From contig CAZNTU010000006.1 in NCBI GenBank assembly GCA_964575975.1, forward strand, positions 4,334 to 68,333: 64,000 nucleotides of DNA, in the 5' to 3' direction. Position 1 is the stretch's first letter. Every line of letters starts with the position of its first letter. The notes below the pieces were generated by a model, which saw nothing but the letters and a program-made list of their open reading frames with translations, did no database searches and was not told the origin of the DNA. Both the position numbers and the translations under genes were made by a program. Below, piece by piece: positions 31,496-40,878 of this stretch. This stretch comes from G963674505 sp964575975 (lineage in GTDB: Bacteria > Desulfobacterota > Desulfobacteria > Desulfobacterales > SKZT01).

Positions 31496-34315
31496 TTAAG
31501 ACCGAGTCAATGCGCTGTAAATACGAAGAAGCTTGTCCGGCAACTGTCTTACGTCCGAAATGACGCTGTGCCGCATGTTGCCGTAAAGGTCGTCCAATTT
31601 GGAATCCTCGGCGATGTTCACGGTGATCGCCTTGAACGAGATGTATTTCGAAAAGGCTTCGGACGCCGCTTTCCTGGTGTCCTCTATGGCGTATTCCCGT
31701 TTGTAGTCCGCGTCGTTGGGAAAGCCGTCGCCAAGCAAAATCAGAAGGCGCACCAGCGCCTCCGTCTTTTCCAGCTGCGCGGTGGCGTGGCGGATGGCCG
31801 CTCCCATCCTGGTGCTTCTTTGGGGCGACATTGCGTTTATACGCTCCTTCACCGAATCGTTCAAGGGTTCGTCGAAATCCTTTATCCGCCAATAATCGAC
31901 TCCCAGGCGGCCCGTGCCCGAAAAACCCGCTATGGCCGACTTGTCGCCCAACACCTCGAGCGCCTCGCAAAAAAGAACGATCGCCTCCTTTTCCACGTCC
32001 AGGACCGTCTGGTTCGATTCGAAAACCAGGTTGGACGTGGATTTGGAAAGGTCGGTGAGAAGAAGGACCGCGACATCCCGCTGCTGTTTCATCCTTTTGA
32101 TGTACAGTCTGTCCGACGGGAGCCAGCCGGCTTTAATATCGACGGCGAAATCGAGCATCGCCCTGTAGTCGAAATCGTCGCCCTCGGTCCAAGGCCTCAG
32201 AATCTTGAGCCCTTCGGGCTTCAGCAGTTCGAACGCGTAACGGATTCCATCGACGAGCCCACGATGACGCTCGAGGGTTTTTGCGTAGAAGCTTCCCTCC
32301 TTTTCTTTCACGCGCCTGTCCAGGATCCTCACGTGGTCGTTGATGTAGTCTCCCAGGTGGCAATCCCACTCCTTGTACCTGAAAACGGCGCCGTCGATCT
32401 CCTCGGCGGGCGTGTCCGAACCTCCTCTTTCACCAAGGATTCCTTCCAGGTCCAAGTCCGAAAAATCGACCCGGGCATTCGCGTCGGCGGTCTCCCCCGG
32501 CTCCTCGCTCGCGTGGAGAACGACGTCGTCGAGGTCTGCCCGGGAAAGGCGTCCCGCGTTCTCCATCAATTTTTTCCGGATGTCCGATTTGAAGACCTTC
32601 ACGCCCCGGACGCGCAACCCGGCTTTGACCTTCTTCGCCATATCGTCGTACCGGCCGAAAACCCCGAAATAGAATTCGGGCCGGATTTTTCGGTCGAACG
32701 GGGCCTTGAACGGCGCGTACGCGACCGGACTTGCTCCGTCCACGCCACCGAGACGATCGATCCCGCTGTTTTTGGATTCGAAGCATTCCTCGAAGTCCGC
32801 GTAAAATCGAGCAACGAGCAGAGCGGATGCTTCAGCGACCGGTTTTTCCGAAATCGTTTTTTCGAACTTTCCGGCGGCTTCGTCGATCAAGTCCGCCCAT
32901 TTTCCGGCCGCTTCCCTCCCGGAATCGACACCGGCCGCTATTTTCGAGTAAAGGCAGAATACCGGATGAACCGCGTCGCTCTCCCTAAATATCCGGTCGA
33001 TCTCCGACTTGACCGCCGGGTATGCTCGTCTGACCATCCCAGGATATTTTTCCTCCATCAGGAACCGGATTCTTCCGTGTTCGAACACCGTGAACAAGTC
33101 CGAGGCAAGTCGCTTTTCCGGAAACGTCGCGAAAAAACACTCCAAGTCCCGTCCCGCATATTCCTCGTCAGCGTCTTGCCGGACGCGTAGACCACTGTCC
33201 AGTTTCTCCATGTCGAAATCGAACGTTCCGAATTCGTATAGTCCCGTCTCCAGCCGGGCCAGGCACTTGTACAGAAACAGGTTTTCCTCCGGCGTATCGA
33301 AAATCCCCACCTGATCCGGAAGATAAATGAAGCGCCCGTCGGAGGCGACGCAAAGCTCGTTGTCGATCCGTTCCGGAAGTTTTTTCGGGGCTTCGGAAAC
33401 GGGCTTGGCCGAAAGCGGCATGCCGGTCCGGGCGCGGAGGTATCGGTCCAGCCGGAATCTCGCTTGGGAAAATGGAACGTCAACCTGCATTCTCCGAAAC
33501 GTTTCCCGCCCCAGGCCGGATCGCAGGGACAAAAAACCGGCCGCCGATTTTTGCGAACGTTCCAGTTTTTCCAATCCCTTCGAGACGAAGTCGTCGAGCG
33601 CTTTTTTCGGCAAAAGCTTCAACCCGTTCTCGATCCCCTCCAGGAACGGTTCCGCCAGCAGAATTTCGGTCCGAACCACCCTTGCCAGAATGGGTATCGT
33701 CCACAGGCTTCGGCCGGACGCGAAGTACCGGACCGCCTTGGGAAGCATATGCATCAGATGGAGACACTGGTTATAGGTGACGTCTTGGGAGAAAGTGTCG
33801 GACACGAGATCCAGGTACGCCTCCGCCGCCGTCATTTCCCCGGCCTCCAGCAATTCCGGCAGGGGCTCCAACGTGCTTCTCATGACATAGGTGCCTTTGG
33901 ATTCCATGATTCGGACGGCGGACAGGAACTTTTCCAGGAGACGCTTTCCCCCGGCTACCAGGACCGGCGGAAGGTGCGTCGCCATTAGAAGGCCGATGGT
34001 CGGTCCTTTCCTGGAAAAGTCCGCCAGAAGGTCGCGGAAGGTTTCGGCCTCGGCGCTTTTCCCCTCGCCCAGAATGTCGGCAAAGCCAGTGGCTATGGCG
34101 TACCCGAACGAAATTTCCTGGGCCATTCCCTGAAAGGATTCCTCCACGAGCATTCCAAGCTCTTCCGCCGACTGCCTTTTTCCTTTCTTCGCCAGCTTGG
34201 CCGCAACTTGCTTCGCCAGCGCCGGATCGGCGATGTACAATGATTCCAGCGATTTTTCCCGGACTTCGTTCAAAATGTATTGCCGTTCAAAAAGTTTTTC
34301 GTGTACATAAAACAA
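31496..34315 (-). CDS. large VWA-domain protein, NorD/CbbO-like
   Basis: A 939-residue cytoplasmic protein. The last 200 residues are a von Willebrand A domain with MIDAS residues in LTDLSKSTSN (DxSxS) and the later LLGDGFPND. The preceding 700 residues are helical with repeats like those of NorD and CbbO, proteins that work with a MoxR-type AAA+ ATPase (NorQ/CbbQ) to insert metal or activate enzymes. No such ATPase gene is adjacent, which is unusual. The start is TTG 34315 with only a weak GGG upstream; no in-frame ATG is near, so the true start could differ slightly. Confidence 0.82.
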   Translation of the reverse strand: MFYVHEKLFERQYILNEVREKSLESLYIADPALAKQVAAKLAKKGKRQSAEELGMLVEESFQGMAQEISFGYAIATGFADILGEGKSAEAETFRDLLADFSRKGPTIGLLMATHLPPVLVAGGKRLLEKFLSAVRIMESKGTYVMRSTLEPLPELLEAGEMTAAEAYLDLVSDTFSQDVTYNQCLHLMHMLPKAVRYFASGRSLWTIPILARVVRTEILLAEPFLEGIENGLKLLPKKALDDFVSKGLEKLERSQKSAAGFLSLRSGLGRETFRRMQVDVPFSQARFRLDRYLRARTGMPLSAKPVSEAPKKLPERIDNELCVASDGRFIYLPDQVGIFDTPEENLFLYKCLARLETGLYEFGTFDFDMEKLDSGLRVRQDADEEYAGRDLECFFATFPEKRLASDLFTVFEHGRIRFLMEEKYPGMVRRAYPAVKSEIDRIFRESDAVHPVFCLYSKIAAGVDSGREAAGKWADLIDEAAGKFEKTISEKPVAEASALLVARFYADFEECFESKNSGIDRLGGVDGASPVAYAPFKAPFDRKIRPEFYFGVFGRYDDMAKKVKAGLRVRGVKVFKSDIRKKLMENAGRLSRADLDDVVLHASEEPGETADANARVDFSDLDLEGILGERGGSDTPAEEIDGAVFRYKEWDCHLGDYINDHVRILDRRVKEKEGSFYAKTLERHRGLVDGIRYAFELLKPEGLKILRPWTEGDDFDYRAMLDFAVDIKAGWLPSDRLYIKRMKQQRDVAVLLLTDLSKSTSNLVFESNQTVLDVEKEAIVLFCEALEVLGDKSAIAGFSGTGRLGVDYWRIKDFDEPLNDSVKERINAMSPQRSTRMGAAIRHATAQLEKTEALVRLLILLGDGFPNDADYKREYAIEDTRKAASEAFSKYISFKAITVNIAEDSKLDDLYGNMRHSVISDVRQLPDKLLRIYSALTRS

Positions 34316-34481
34316 TATCGTATACCCTATTTGGATTACCTTTAGTTGACTTTCATGTCAACATCCGCAACGTTTCGAAAGGTCGAAAGATTGTCCTTGA
34401 CCGCGTTCTCCGTTTGTGAAAAGTCTGGTTATGGAACATATCTCGCTTGACCTTTGAACGCCTATCCGAAAGGAGCTTGCA

Positions 34482-35414
34482 TTGAAAATCGGAATCATCG
34501 GAGCGGGGGCCATGGGATCGCTGTTCGGAGCCATGTTGTCGAAGGTTTCCGAGGTTTACCTGGTCGATATCGACAAGGAACACGTGGAGGCGATTCGAAA
34601 CAAGGGTTTGGTCGTCCGAAACATCGACGGCACGAAAAGCTCCCACGATCTTTTCGTGACGACCCGATACGAGGAACTTCCGTGCAAAGTGGACCTCGCG
34701 ATCGTTTTCACCAAATCCTATCATACGCGAGACGCCGCGGAAACGGCCCTGGTGGTGCTGGAACCGTCTGGAGTCGCGTTGACAATGCAAAACGGGGTGG
34801 GAAATCTCGAAATCCTCCGGGACGTTTTGGGCGAAGAACACGCGGTCGCGGGGGTGACTTCCCACGGGGGCGATTTTATCGGGCCGGGCAAGGTCCGGCA
34901 CGCGGGAAAAGGTTCCACGCATATCGCCGGCCTGGCATGCAAGGGGAAGCTCCTGGAGGATGTTGTTCGGACGTTCAATGCGGCGGGTATCGAGACGGGT
35001 CTTTCCGACGACGTGGAAAGCCTGATTTGGGGCAAACTGATCGTGAACGTCGGAATAAACGCCCTGACCGCCATTTTCAGGGTGAAAAACGGCGTGATAG
35101 GCAAGGTTCCCGAATGCGTCGGGATCATGCGCCGGGCGGTGTCCGAAGCTGTCCAAGTAGCCGCCGCCCAGGGAGTGAGACTTCCTTACGAAGATCCTTA
35201 TGCCCAGGTGATGAAAGTGTGCGAGGCAACCGCCGCGAACCGGGCCAGCATGCTCCAGGACGTCTTGAAAGGCGCCCGGACCGAAATCGGCGCTATCAAT
35301 GGGGCAATAGCGAGAAAGGGAGAGGCGCTGGGGATAGACACGCCCGTAAACCTGTTGTTGACGCAAATCGTGGTGGCCTTGGAGGCGACCGCCGGATACA
35401 GAATCGACAAATAA
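34482..35414 (+). CDS. panE: 2-dehydropantoate 2-reductase (ketopantoate reductase)
   Basis: This 310-residue enzyme reduces ketopantoate to pantoate with NADPH, in coenzyme A synthesis. It has the dinucleotide motif GIIGAGAMGSLFGAML, KSYHTRDA, TMQNGVGNLE, the catalytic Lys in WGKLIVNVGINALTAIF, and the family end AKGE-like segment GAINGAIARKGEALGIDTPVN. The TTG start (34482) is set by AAAGGAG six bases upstream. It precedes panB, and both feed CoA production, in line with the CoA-dependent enzymes encoded next. Confidence 0.93.
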   Translation: MKIGIIGAGAMGSLFGAMLSKVSEVYLVDIDKEHVEAIRNKGLVVRNIDGTKSSHDLFVTTRYEELPCKVDLAIVFTKSYHTRDAAETALVVLEPSGVALTMQNGVGNLEILRDVLGEEHAVAGVTSHGGDFIGPGKVRHAGKGSTHIAGLACKGKLLEDVVRTFNAAGIETGLSDDVESLIWGKLIVNVGINALTAIFRVKNGVIGKVPECVGIMRRAVSEAVQVAAAQGVRLPYEDPYAQVMKVCEATAANRASMLQDVLKGARTEIGAINGAIARKGEALGIDTPVNLLLTQIVVALEATAGYRIDK

Positions 35415-35460
35415 AAGCCAATAGTCGCATTTAACAACCCATCTCACAAAGGAGAACGCA

Positions 35461-36306
35461 ATGGCCAAGATGACCGTCCCGGCAATAAAGGCAAGGAAAA
35501 ACAGCGGAACACCGATAACGGAGTTGACGGCCTACGATTACCCGTGGGCTCTTCTCGTGGACCAGGCGGGAATCGACGTCGTTCTCGTGGGGGACTCGCT
35601 TGGAATGGTGGTATTGGGGTACACGGACACGGTTTCGGTCACCATGGACGAGATGGTGCATCACGTGAAGGCAGTTTCGAGGACGGTCAAGCACGCCCTG
35701 GTGATCGGGGACATGCCGTTCGGCTCCTATAACGTATCCATCCCCGAGGCCGTTGCCAACGCCAACCGCATGATGAAGGAGGGACGGGCCGACTGCGTCA
35801 AGCTGGAAGGCGGAGTCAACATGGCACCCACGGTGGAGGCCATCGTGAAGGCGGGAATTCCGGTGCAGGGCCACATCGGACTCACCCCCCAGACCGCGTC
35901 GGCGCTGGGCGGATTCAAGGTCCAGGGAAAAAGCGCCATTGCCGCCCGTGCTCTTCTGAACGACGCCAGGGCTCTGGAGGTGGCCGGATGCTTCTCCATT
36001 GTCCTGGAGGCGGTTCCGTCGCCCATCGCGAAAATCATCACGGAATCCATATCCATCCCGACCATCGGCATCGGCGCGGGAGTCGATTGCGACGGACAGG
36101 TCTTGGTAACCTACGACATGGTGGGACTCTTCGACCGATTCACCCCCAAATTCGTCAAGCAGTACGCGAAGATAAGCGAAACCATTGCGGAGATCATCGC
36201 CCAATACAAAACCGAAGTGACCGAAAGAAAATTTCCCGACGAAAAGCACGGTTTCTCCATGAGCGCCGAAGAGTTCGAAAAAATGATGGAGGAGCTGAAA
36301 AAGTAG
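35461..36306 (+). CDS. panB: 3-methyl-2-oxobutanoate hydroxymethyltransferase
   Basis: This 281-residue enzyme transfers a one-carbon unit from methylene-tetrahydrofolate to ketoisovalerate, giving ketopantoate. The family motifs are TAYDYPWALLVDQAGIDVVL, VGDSLGMVVLGY, MPFGSY, KLEGGVN, VQGHIGLTPQ and the Mg/substrate segment GIGAGVDCDGQVLV. The length is standard. It is 46 bases from panE; the gene order reductase then transferase fits an operon for pantothenate. Confidence 0.96.
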   Translation: MAKMTVPAIKARKNSGTPITELTAYDYPWALLVDQAGIDVVLVGDSLGMVVLGYTDTVSVTMDEMVHHVKAVSRTVKHALVIGDMPFGSYNVSIPEAVANANRMMKEGRADCVKLEGGVNMAPTVEAIVKAGIPVQGHIGLTPQTASALGGFKVQGKSAIAARALLNDARALEVAGCFSIVLEAVPSPIAKIITESISIPTIGIGAGVDCDGQVLVTYDMVGLFDRFTPKFVKQYAKISETIAEIIAQYKTEVTERKFPDEKHGFSMSAEEFEKMMEELKK

Positions 36307-36375
36307 TTTGCGGGGTCGAAACCCGGACCCAAGCCGCGCAGGTCCAAAAATTTCAACTTTAAGCCGTCGTCTGCG

Positions 36376-38118
36376 ATGAAGAATAAAGTTTCAGAAAAAA
36401 AAAGGGGGCGACCGGTATCGCCTTCCAATCTGTCGGGTTGCCAAAAGCGATACGGGAGATTTTCGTGGGAGGATATCCGCAAAGAAATCGATGACGGACT
36501 TTCGGGAGGCGTCGGACTGAACATCGCCCATGTCGCGGTTGATCGGCACGCGACCGGTAAAAACAAGGATCGCGCGGCGATTCGGTGGGTGGGACCCGAG
36601 GGGGTCGCGACCGACGTATCGTATGCGTCCCTGAAGGAGAAGACGTCGAAATTCGCCAATGTGTTGAAAATGCTGGGGGTGAAAAGGGGCGACAGGGTCT
36701 TCGTGCAGTCGGAGAGAATCCCGGAGCTTTACATTTCCGCTCTCGGGTCGCTCAAATACGGGGCGGTGTTTTGTCCTCTGTTTCCAGCTTTCGGACCCGA
36801 CCTCGTTTTTCAGCGGCTTCGAAAGGGAGGCGAGGGGATACTCGTCACATCGAAAAAACTTTACACGAGCCGAGTCGAACCCGACCGCGGAAAATTGCCT
36901 GGTTTGAAACACGTTGTTCTGACGGACGCCGATGAAAACGTCTCGGAAAGCGTCTGGTCGTTTTCGGAATTGATGAAAGGGGCGGAACGCAGGTTCGACA
37001 TTCCCTTCACAAGCCCGGAGGACATGGCCCTGCTGCACTTTACCAGCGGCACTACCGGCATGCCCAAGGCTGCCGTCCATGTCCACGAGGCCGTGCTGGT
37101 CCATTACATGACTGGCAAGTTCGTTTTGGATCTGCATCCAGAGGACGTTTTCTGGTGTACGGCGGATCCCGGCTGGGTGACCGGGACATCCTACGGGATC
37201 GTATCGCCTCTGACTTTAGGCTCGACGAACCTCGTGGATTCCGGCGGTTTCGATCCATCCCGATGGCTTTCGATCATAGAGAAGAATGGCGTGACGGTTC
37301 TTTATACGGCGCCGACGGCGATCCGTCGCCTGATGCGTTTCGAGGCCGGTTTTTTCGAAAACTATGATTTGAGCGGGCTTCGAGCTGTCTTCAGCGTGGG
37401 CGAGCCGCTGAACCCCGACGCAGTTGCGTGGGGGGAGAAAACGCTGGGAATTCCAATCCGCGACACTTGGTGGCAAACGGAGACCGGAGGAATCATGATC
37501 GCCAATTATCTCGGCATGGACATCAAGTCGGGGGCGATGGGGAAACCGGTTCCGGGGGTGCGCGCGGCGGTCGTACGAAGAACCGGAAGCGGCGAAGTCG
37601 AGACCGTGGCGGAACCGAATCGGGAAGGCGAATTGGCCCTGAAAACCGGGTGGCCCTCGATGTTCAGGGGGTATTTGGGCGAACCCGAACGCTATGCCAA
37701 ATGCTTCGCCGGCGACTGGTATCTCACGGGCGACCTGGCCTTCCGCGACCAGGACGGTTTCTTCCGGTTCGTGGGACGAAACGACGACATCATCAAGACG
37801 GCGGGGCACATGGTGGGACCGTTCGAGGTGGAGTCCGTTCTGAACGCCCATCCCGCCGTGGCCGAATCCGCAGTCGTGGGCAAGCCCGACCCCATGATCG
37901 GAGAAATCGTAAAAGCCTTCGTTTGCATCTCCCCCCGGTTCGCCCCGGACGAAAACCTGCGTCTGGAACTTCTGGGATTCGCCAGAAAACGTTTAGGAAC
38001 GGCCGCCGCCCCCCGAGAGATCGAATTCGTCGCCGAGCTGCCCAAAAACCACGCGGGGAAAATTCTGCGGAAAAACCTCAAGGCGTCTCCCCGCTTGCAG
38101 GATTCGACCATTGATTAA
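36376..38118 (+). CDS. acsA: AMP-forming acyl/acetyl-CoA synthetase
   Basis: A 580-residue ANL-superfamily ligase that activates acetate or another short acid to acyl-CoA via acyl-AMP. Motifs are HFTSGTTGMPKAAVH (P loop), WCTADPGWVTGTSYG, DTWWQTETGG (A5), WYLTGDLAFRDQDGFF (A7) and, at the end, PKNHAGKILRK (A10) with the catalytic Lys known in related Acs enzymes to be switched off by acetylation. The N-terminus is shorter than classical AcsA (about 650), as in the acuA/AcsA-like branch. The gene is directly before the GNAT-fused synthetase gene, a likely regulator of that Lys. Confidence 0.92.
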   Translation: MKNKVSEKKRGRPVSPSNLSGCQKRYGRFSWEDIRKEIDDGLSGGVGLNIAHVAVDRHATGKNKDRAAIRWVGPEGVATDVSYASLKEKTSKFANVLKMLGVKRGDRVFVQSERIPELYISALGSLKYGAVFCPLFPAFGPDLVFQRLRKGGEGILVTSKKLYTSRVEPDRGKLPGLKHVVLTDADENVSESVWSFSELMKGAERRFDIPFTSPEDMALLHFTSGTTGMPKAAVHVHEAVLVHYMTGKFVLDLHPEDVFWCTADPGWVTGTSYGIVSPLTLGSTNLVDSGGFDPSRWLSIIEKNGVTVLYTAPTAIRRLMRFEAGFFENYDLSGLRAVFSVGEPLNPDAVAWGEKTLGIPIRDTWWQTETGGIMIANYLGMDIKSGAMGKPVPGVRAAVVRRTGSGEVETVAEPNREGELALKTGWPSMFRGYLGEPERYAKCFAGDWYLTGDLAFRDQDGFFRFVGRNDDIIKTAGHMVGPFEVESVLNAHPAVAESAVVGKPDPMIGEIVKAFVCISPRFAPDENLRLELLGFARKRLGTAAAPREIEFVAELPKNHAGKILRKNLKASPRLQDSTID

Positions 38119-38187
38119 CCCATCCGATTGGCATAATATTCCTCGAAAAGTTTTCATTAAAAACAAATCCAATCCGGGAGGAAACCC

Positions 38188-40878
38188 ATGACAGTTCGAA
38201 ACCTGGAGTACATGTTCAGCCCCAAATCGGCCGCCTTGATCTGGTCGGCCGACGAGAAATATTCGGTCTACGGCGAAACTATTTTGAAAAACCTTTCGAA
38301 AGGAAACTTCGGAGGACAACTCTGTTCCGTCCATTCGCAAAAAAGAACGGTCGAAGCGATTCCGGCCTACGAATCCCTGGATTCGGTTCCCTCCGCGCCC
38401 GACCTCGCTGTGATCGCAAGGCCTCGCGAGGAAGTCCCGGCTTTGATCGACGCGTTGGGAAGAATGGGTTCCAAGGCGGCGGTGCTGGTTTCCCACGGTT
38501 TCGGCGAGGGCGGGGACGACAAGGGCAGGGAATACCGAAAAGAGGTCCTTTGCGCAGCCCGGCCGTACCTTCTTCGCATAGTGGGCGCCGGTTCCTTGGG
38601 GATAATGGCGCCGTACGCGTCTTTGAACGCGGGCTACGCCCACATCGAACCAATACCGGGAAACGCCGCGTTGGTGGCGCAGTCCGGCACCCTGATCTCT
38701 TCCGTACTAGACTGGGCGACCTCCCGCAACATCGGCTTTTCCCACTTGGTTTCCCTTGGGGACATGATCGACGTGGATTTCGGGGACATGCTCGACTTCC
38801 TGGCCATGGACGGCCGGGCTCGGGCGATTCTGCTGTACGTGGAGCAGGTCAGGCATGCCAGGAAGTTCATGTCGGCCGCAAGGGCGGCGGCGCGATTGAA
38901 GCCCGTGATCGTGGTGAAGTCCGGAAGACGCCCCGAGGCGGCCAAGGCGGCGGAATCGCACACGGGGGCCATGGCCGGTTCCGACGCGGTCTACGACGCC
39001 GTGTTTCGACGCGCGGGCGTTCTGAGGGTCAACGATTTGGCGGCCTTGTTCGACGCGGTCCAGACACTTTCCCTGTCGTCGCCGACGGCCGGCGACCGCC
39101 TGGCGATTCTTACCAACGGGGGGGCGATGGGCGTTTTGACCGCCGACACCCTGATCGAAAAAAAAGGGCGCCTGGGAATCTTGTCCGAAGAGACGTTGTC
39201 CAAACTGGACGAAATCGTTCCCCATCCATGGTCCCACGGCAATCCCGTGGACATCGGCGCCGACGCCGGCGGGCGGCTCTATTCCAAGGCCCTCGAGATA
39301 CTCCTGGAGGAAAAGAACGTACACGCCATCCTGGTCGTGAACTGTCCCACGGCTCTTGCATCTAGCGCCGATGCCGCCCGCGCCGTCGCGGAAACGGTGA
39401 AGAACAATATCTCCAAGGTACGATACCGCCAGGTTTTGACCTCGTGGATAGGCGACGGCGCCGCCGAACAGGCGCGCAAGATTTTCGCCGAAAACCGGAT
39501 ACCGTCCTACAGGACCCCTACCGAGGCCGTGAGAGGCTTTATGCAACTGGTTCGGCACAAGAACAGCCAGGAGATGCTCATGCGGGTGCCGCCGAATATT
39601 CCGACCAATTTTACCCCGAATACGGACGCGGCCCGCAAAATCGTCGCGAACGCTCTGGAAGAGGGGCGCGCCTGGCTGGACGAGGCCGAATCCATAGAGA
39701 TTCTTCGGGCGTACGACTTTCCCGTGGTCGAGACCCGTACGGCGAAAACGCCGGAGGAGGCGGGAAGGCTGGCCGAAAAAATCGCCGGACCCGTGGTGCT
39801 GAAAATATTGTCGTCGGACATCTTGTTCAAAACGGAGGCGTCCGGGGTCGTTTTGAACCTGGAAGACCCCGATACCGTGGAGAAGACGGCCGCCGCGATG
39901 CTCAAGAAAGTGCGCGAGGCGATGCCGGACGCCCGCATATCGGGGTTCACGGTCCAGCCCATGGTGCAGAGGCCCAACGCGCGCCAGTTGATTATAGGCG
40001 CGACCTTGGACAGGCAGTTCGGCCCCGTGATCGTTTTCGGCCACGGCGGCATGGAAGTCGAACGGATAGCCGATTCTGCCATGGCGCTCCCCCCCTTGGA
40101 CATGAACCTGGCCCACGAGGCGATCTCGCAGACGAAGGTTTCCAACCTTCTGGAGCCCTACCGGAACGTTCCCGCCGCCGACCGGGAGGCCATAGCCCTG
40201 TCGCTGGTCAAGGTATCCCAAATGATTTGCGATATCGCCGAAATCGCGGAAATGGAGGTCAACCCGGTCCTGGCCGACGAAAACGGAGTGATCGCCCTGG
40301 ACGCCCGAATCAAGATCGAGAAGACCCACGTTTCGGGAGAAAAACGCCTCTCTATCCGTCCCTATCCCAAGGAACTGGAGGAAACGCTGACGCTGGCGGA
40401 CGGAAACCGGCTTCTTTTGAGACCCATTCGTCCGGAGGACGGTCCCAAGTTTCAGGAATTTTACGCCAAGCTGTCGCCGGAGGACATCCGGTTCCGTTTT
40501 CTCCATCCCATGAAAAGCATCCCCCCCCAGCTTTCCGCCCGGCTCACCCAGATCGACTACGACCGCGACATGGCCCTGGTCCTGGTCCCGACCTCCGGAG
40601 AAACGGAAATTCTGGGAGTAGTCCGGATCAGCACCTCTCCGGACATGGAAAAGGCCGAGTTCGCCATCGTCATACGCCGGGACATGACCGGGCAGGGCCT
40701 CGGCCCGATGCTGCTCAAGAGAATCATCGACTACACGAGAAGCAGAAAGATCGGGGTGATCTACGGGGAAGTGCTGAGCGACAACCGGTCCATGCTCAGG
40801 CTGGCCGAGGCTTTCGGTTTCGGCAGAAAGCCGATCCCGGACGATCCCGGAGTCATGCACGTTTCCTTGGCTTTATGA
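38188..40878 (+). CDS. ADP-forming-type acyl-CoA synthetase fused to GNAT acetyltransferase (Pat/PatZ-like)
   Basis: An 896-residue protein. Residues 1-130 are a CoA-binding Rossmann domain, 150-460 the succinyl-CoA-ligase-like part, about 480-700 an ATP-grasp domain (EILRAYDFPVVETRTAKTPE, LEDPDTVEKT, MEVNPVLA), and about 715-896 a GNAT domain (NRLLLRPIRPEDGP; acetyl-CoA loop GQGLGPMLL). Such proteins acetylate AMP-forming synthetases; the neighbouring upstream gene encodes one. The swinging-loop His of active ADP-forming synthetases is present here (ESHTGAMAG, His258), whereas in E. coli PatZ, as I remember it, it is lost; so the ligase part may be active. It overlaps the next gene by four bases (ATGA). 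Confidence 0.93.
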   Translation: MTVRNLEYMFSPKSAALIWSADEKYSVYGETILKNLSKGNFGGQLCSVHSQKRTVEAIPAYESLDSVPSAPDLAVIARPREEVPALIDALGRMGSKAAVLVSHGFGEGGDDKGREYRKEVLCAARPYLLRIVGAGSLGIMAPYASLNAGYAHIEPIPGNAALVAQSGTLISSVLDWATSRNIGFSHLVSLGDMIDVDFGDMLDFLAMDGRARAILLYVEQVRHARKFMSAARAAARLKPVIVVKSGRRPEAAKAAESHTGAMAGSDAVYDAVFRRAGVLRVNDLAALFDAVQTLSLSSPTAGDRLAILTNGGAMGVLTADTLIEKKGRLGILSEETLSKLDEIVPHPWSHGNPVDIGADAGGRLYSKALEILLEEKNVHAILVVNCPTALASSADAARAVAETVKNNISKVRYRQVLTSWIGDGAAEQARKIFAENRIPSYRTPTEAVRGFMQLVRHKNSQEMLMRVPPNIPTNFTPNTDAARKIVANALEEGRAWLDEAESIEILRAYDFPVVETRTAKTPEEAGRLAEKIAGPVVLKILSSDILFKTEASGVVLNLEDPDTVEKTAAAMLKKVREAMPDARISGFTVQPMVQRPNARQLIIGATLDRQFGPVIVFGHGGMEVERIADSAMALPPLDMNLAHEAISQTKVSNLLEPYRNVPAADREAIALSLVKVSQMICDIAEIAEMEVNPVLADENGVIALDARIKIEKTHVSGEKRLSIRPYPKELEETLTLADGNRLLLRPIRPEDGPKFQEFYAKLSPEDIRFRFLHPMKSIPPQLSARLTQIDYDRDMALVLVPTSGETEILGVVRISTSPDMEKAEFAIVIRRDMTGQGLGPMLLKRIIDYTRSRKIGVIYGEVLSDNRSMLRLAEAFGFGRKPIPDDPGVMHVSLAL

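Noticed and set aside
36305..36375. possible tRNA-like arm in the gap after panB
   Set aside because: A GTCGAAACC stretch resembles a T-arm, but no acceptor stem or anticodon arm can be folded.
39444..40874. upstream extension of the DacB-like frame
   Set aside because: It runs through the acyl-CoA synthetase-GNAT gene in another frame and has Arg/Gly-rich composition; the signal peptide starts at 40875.
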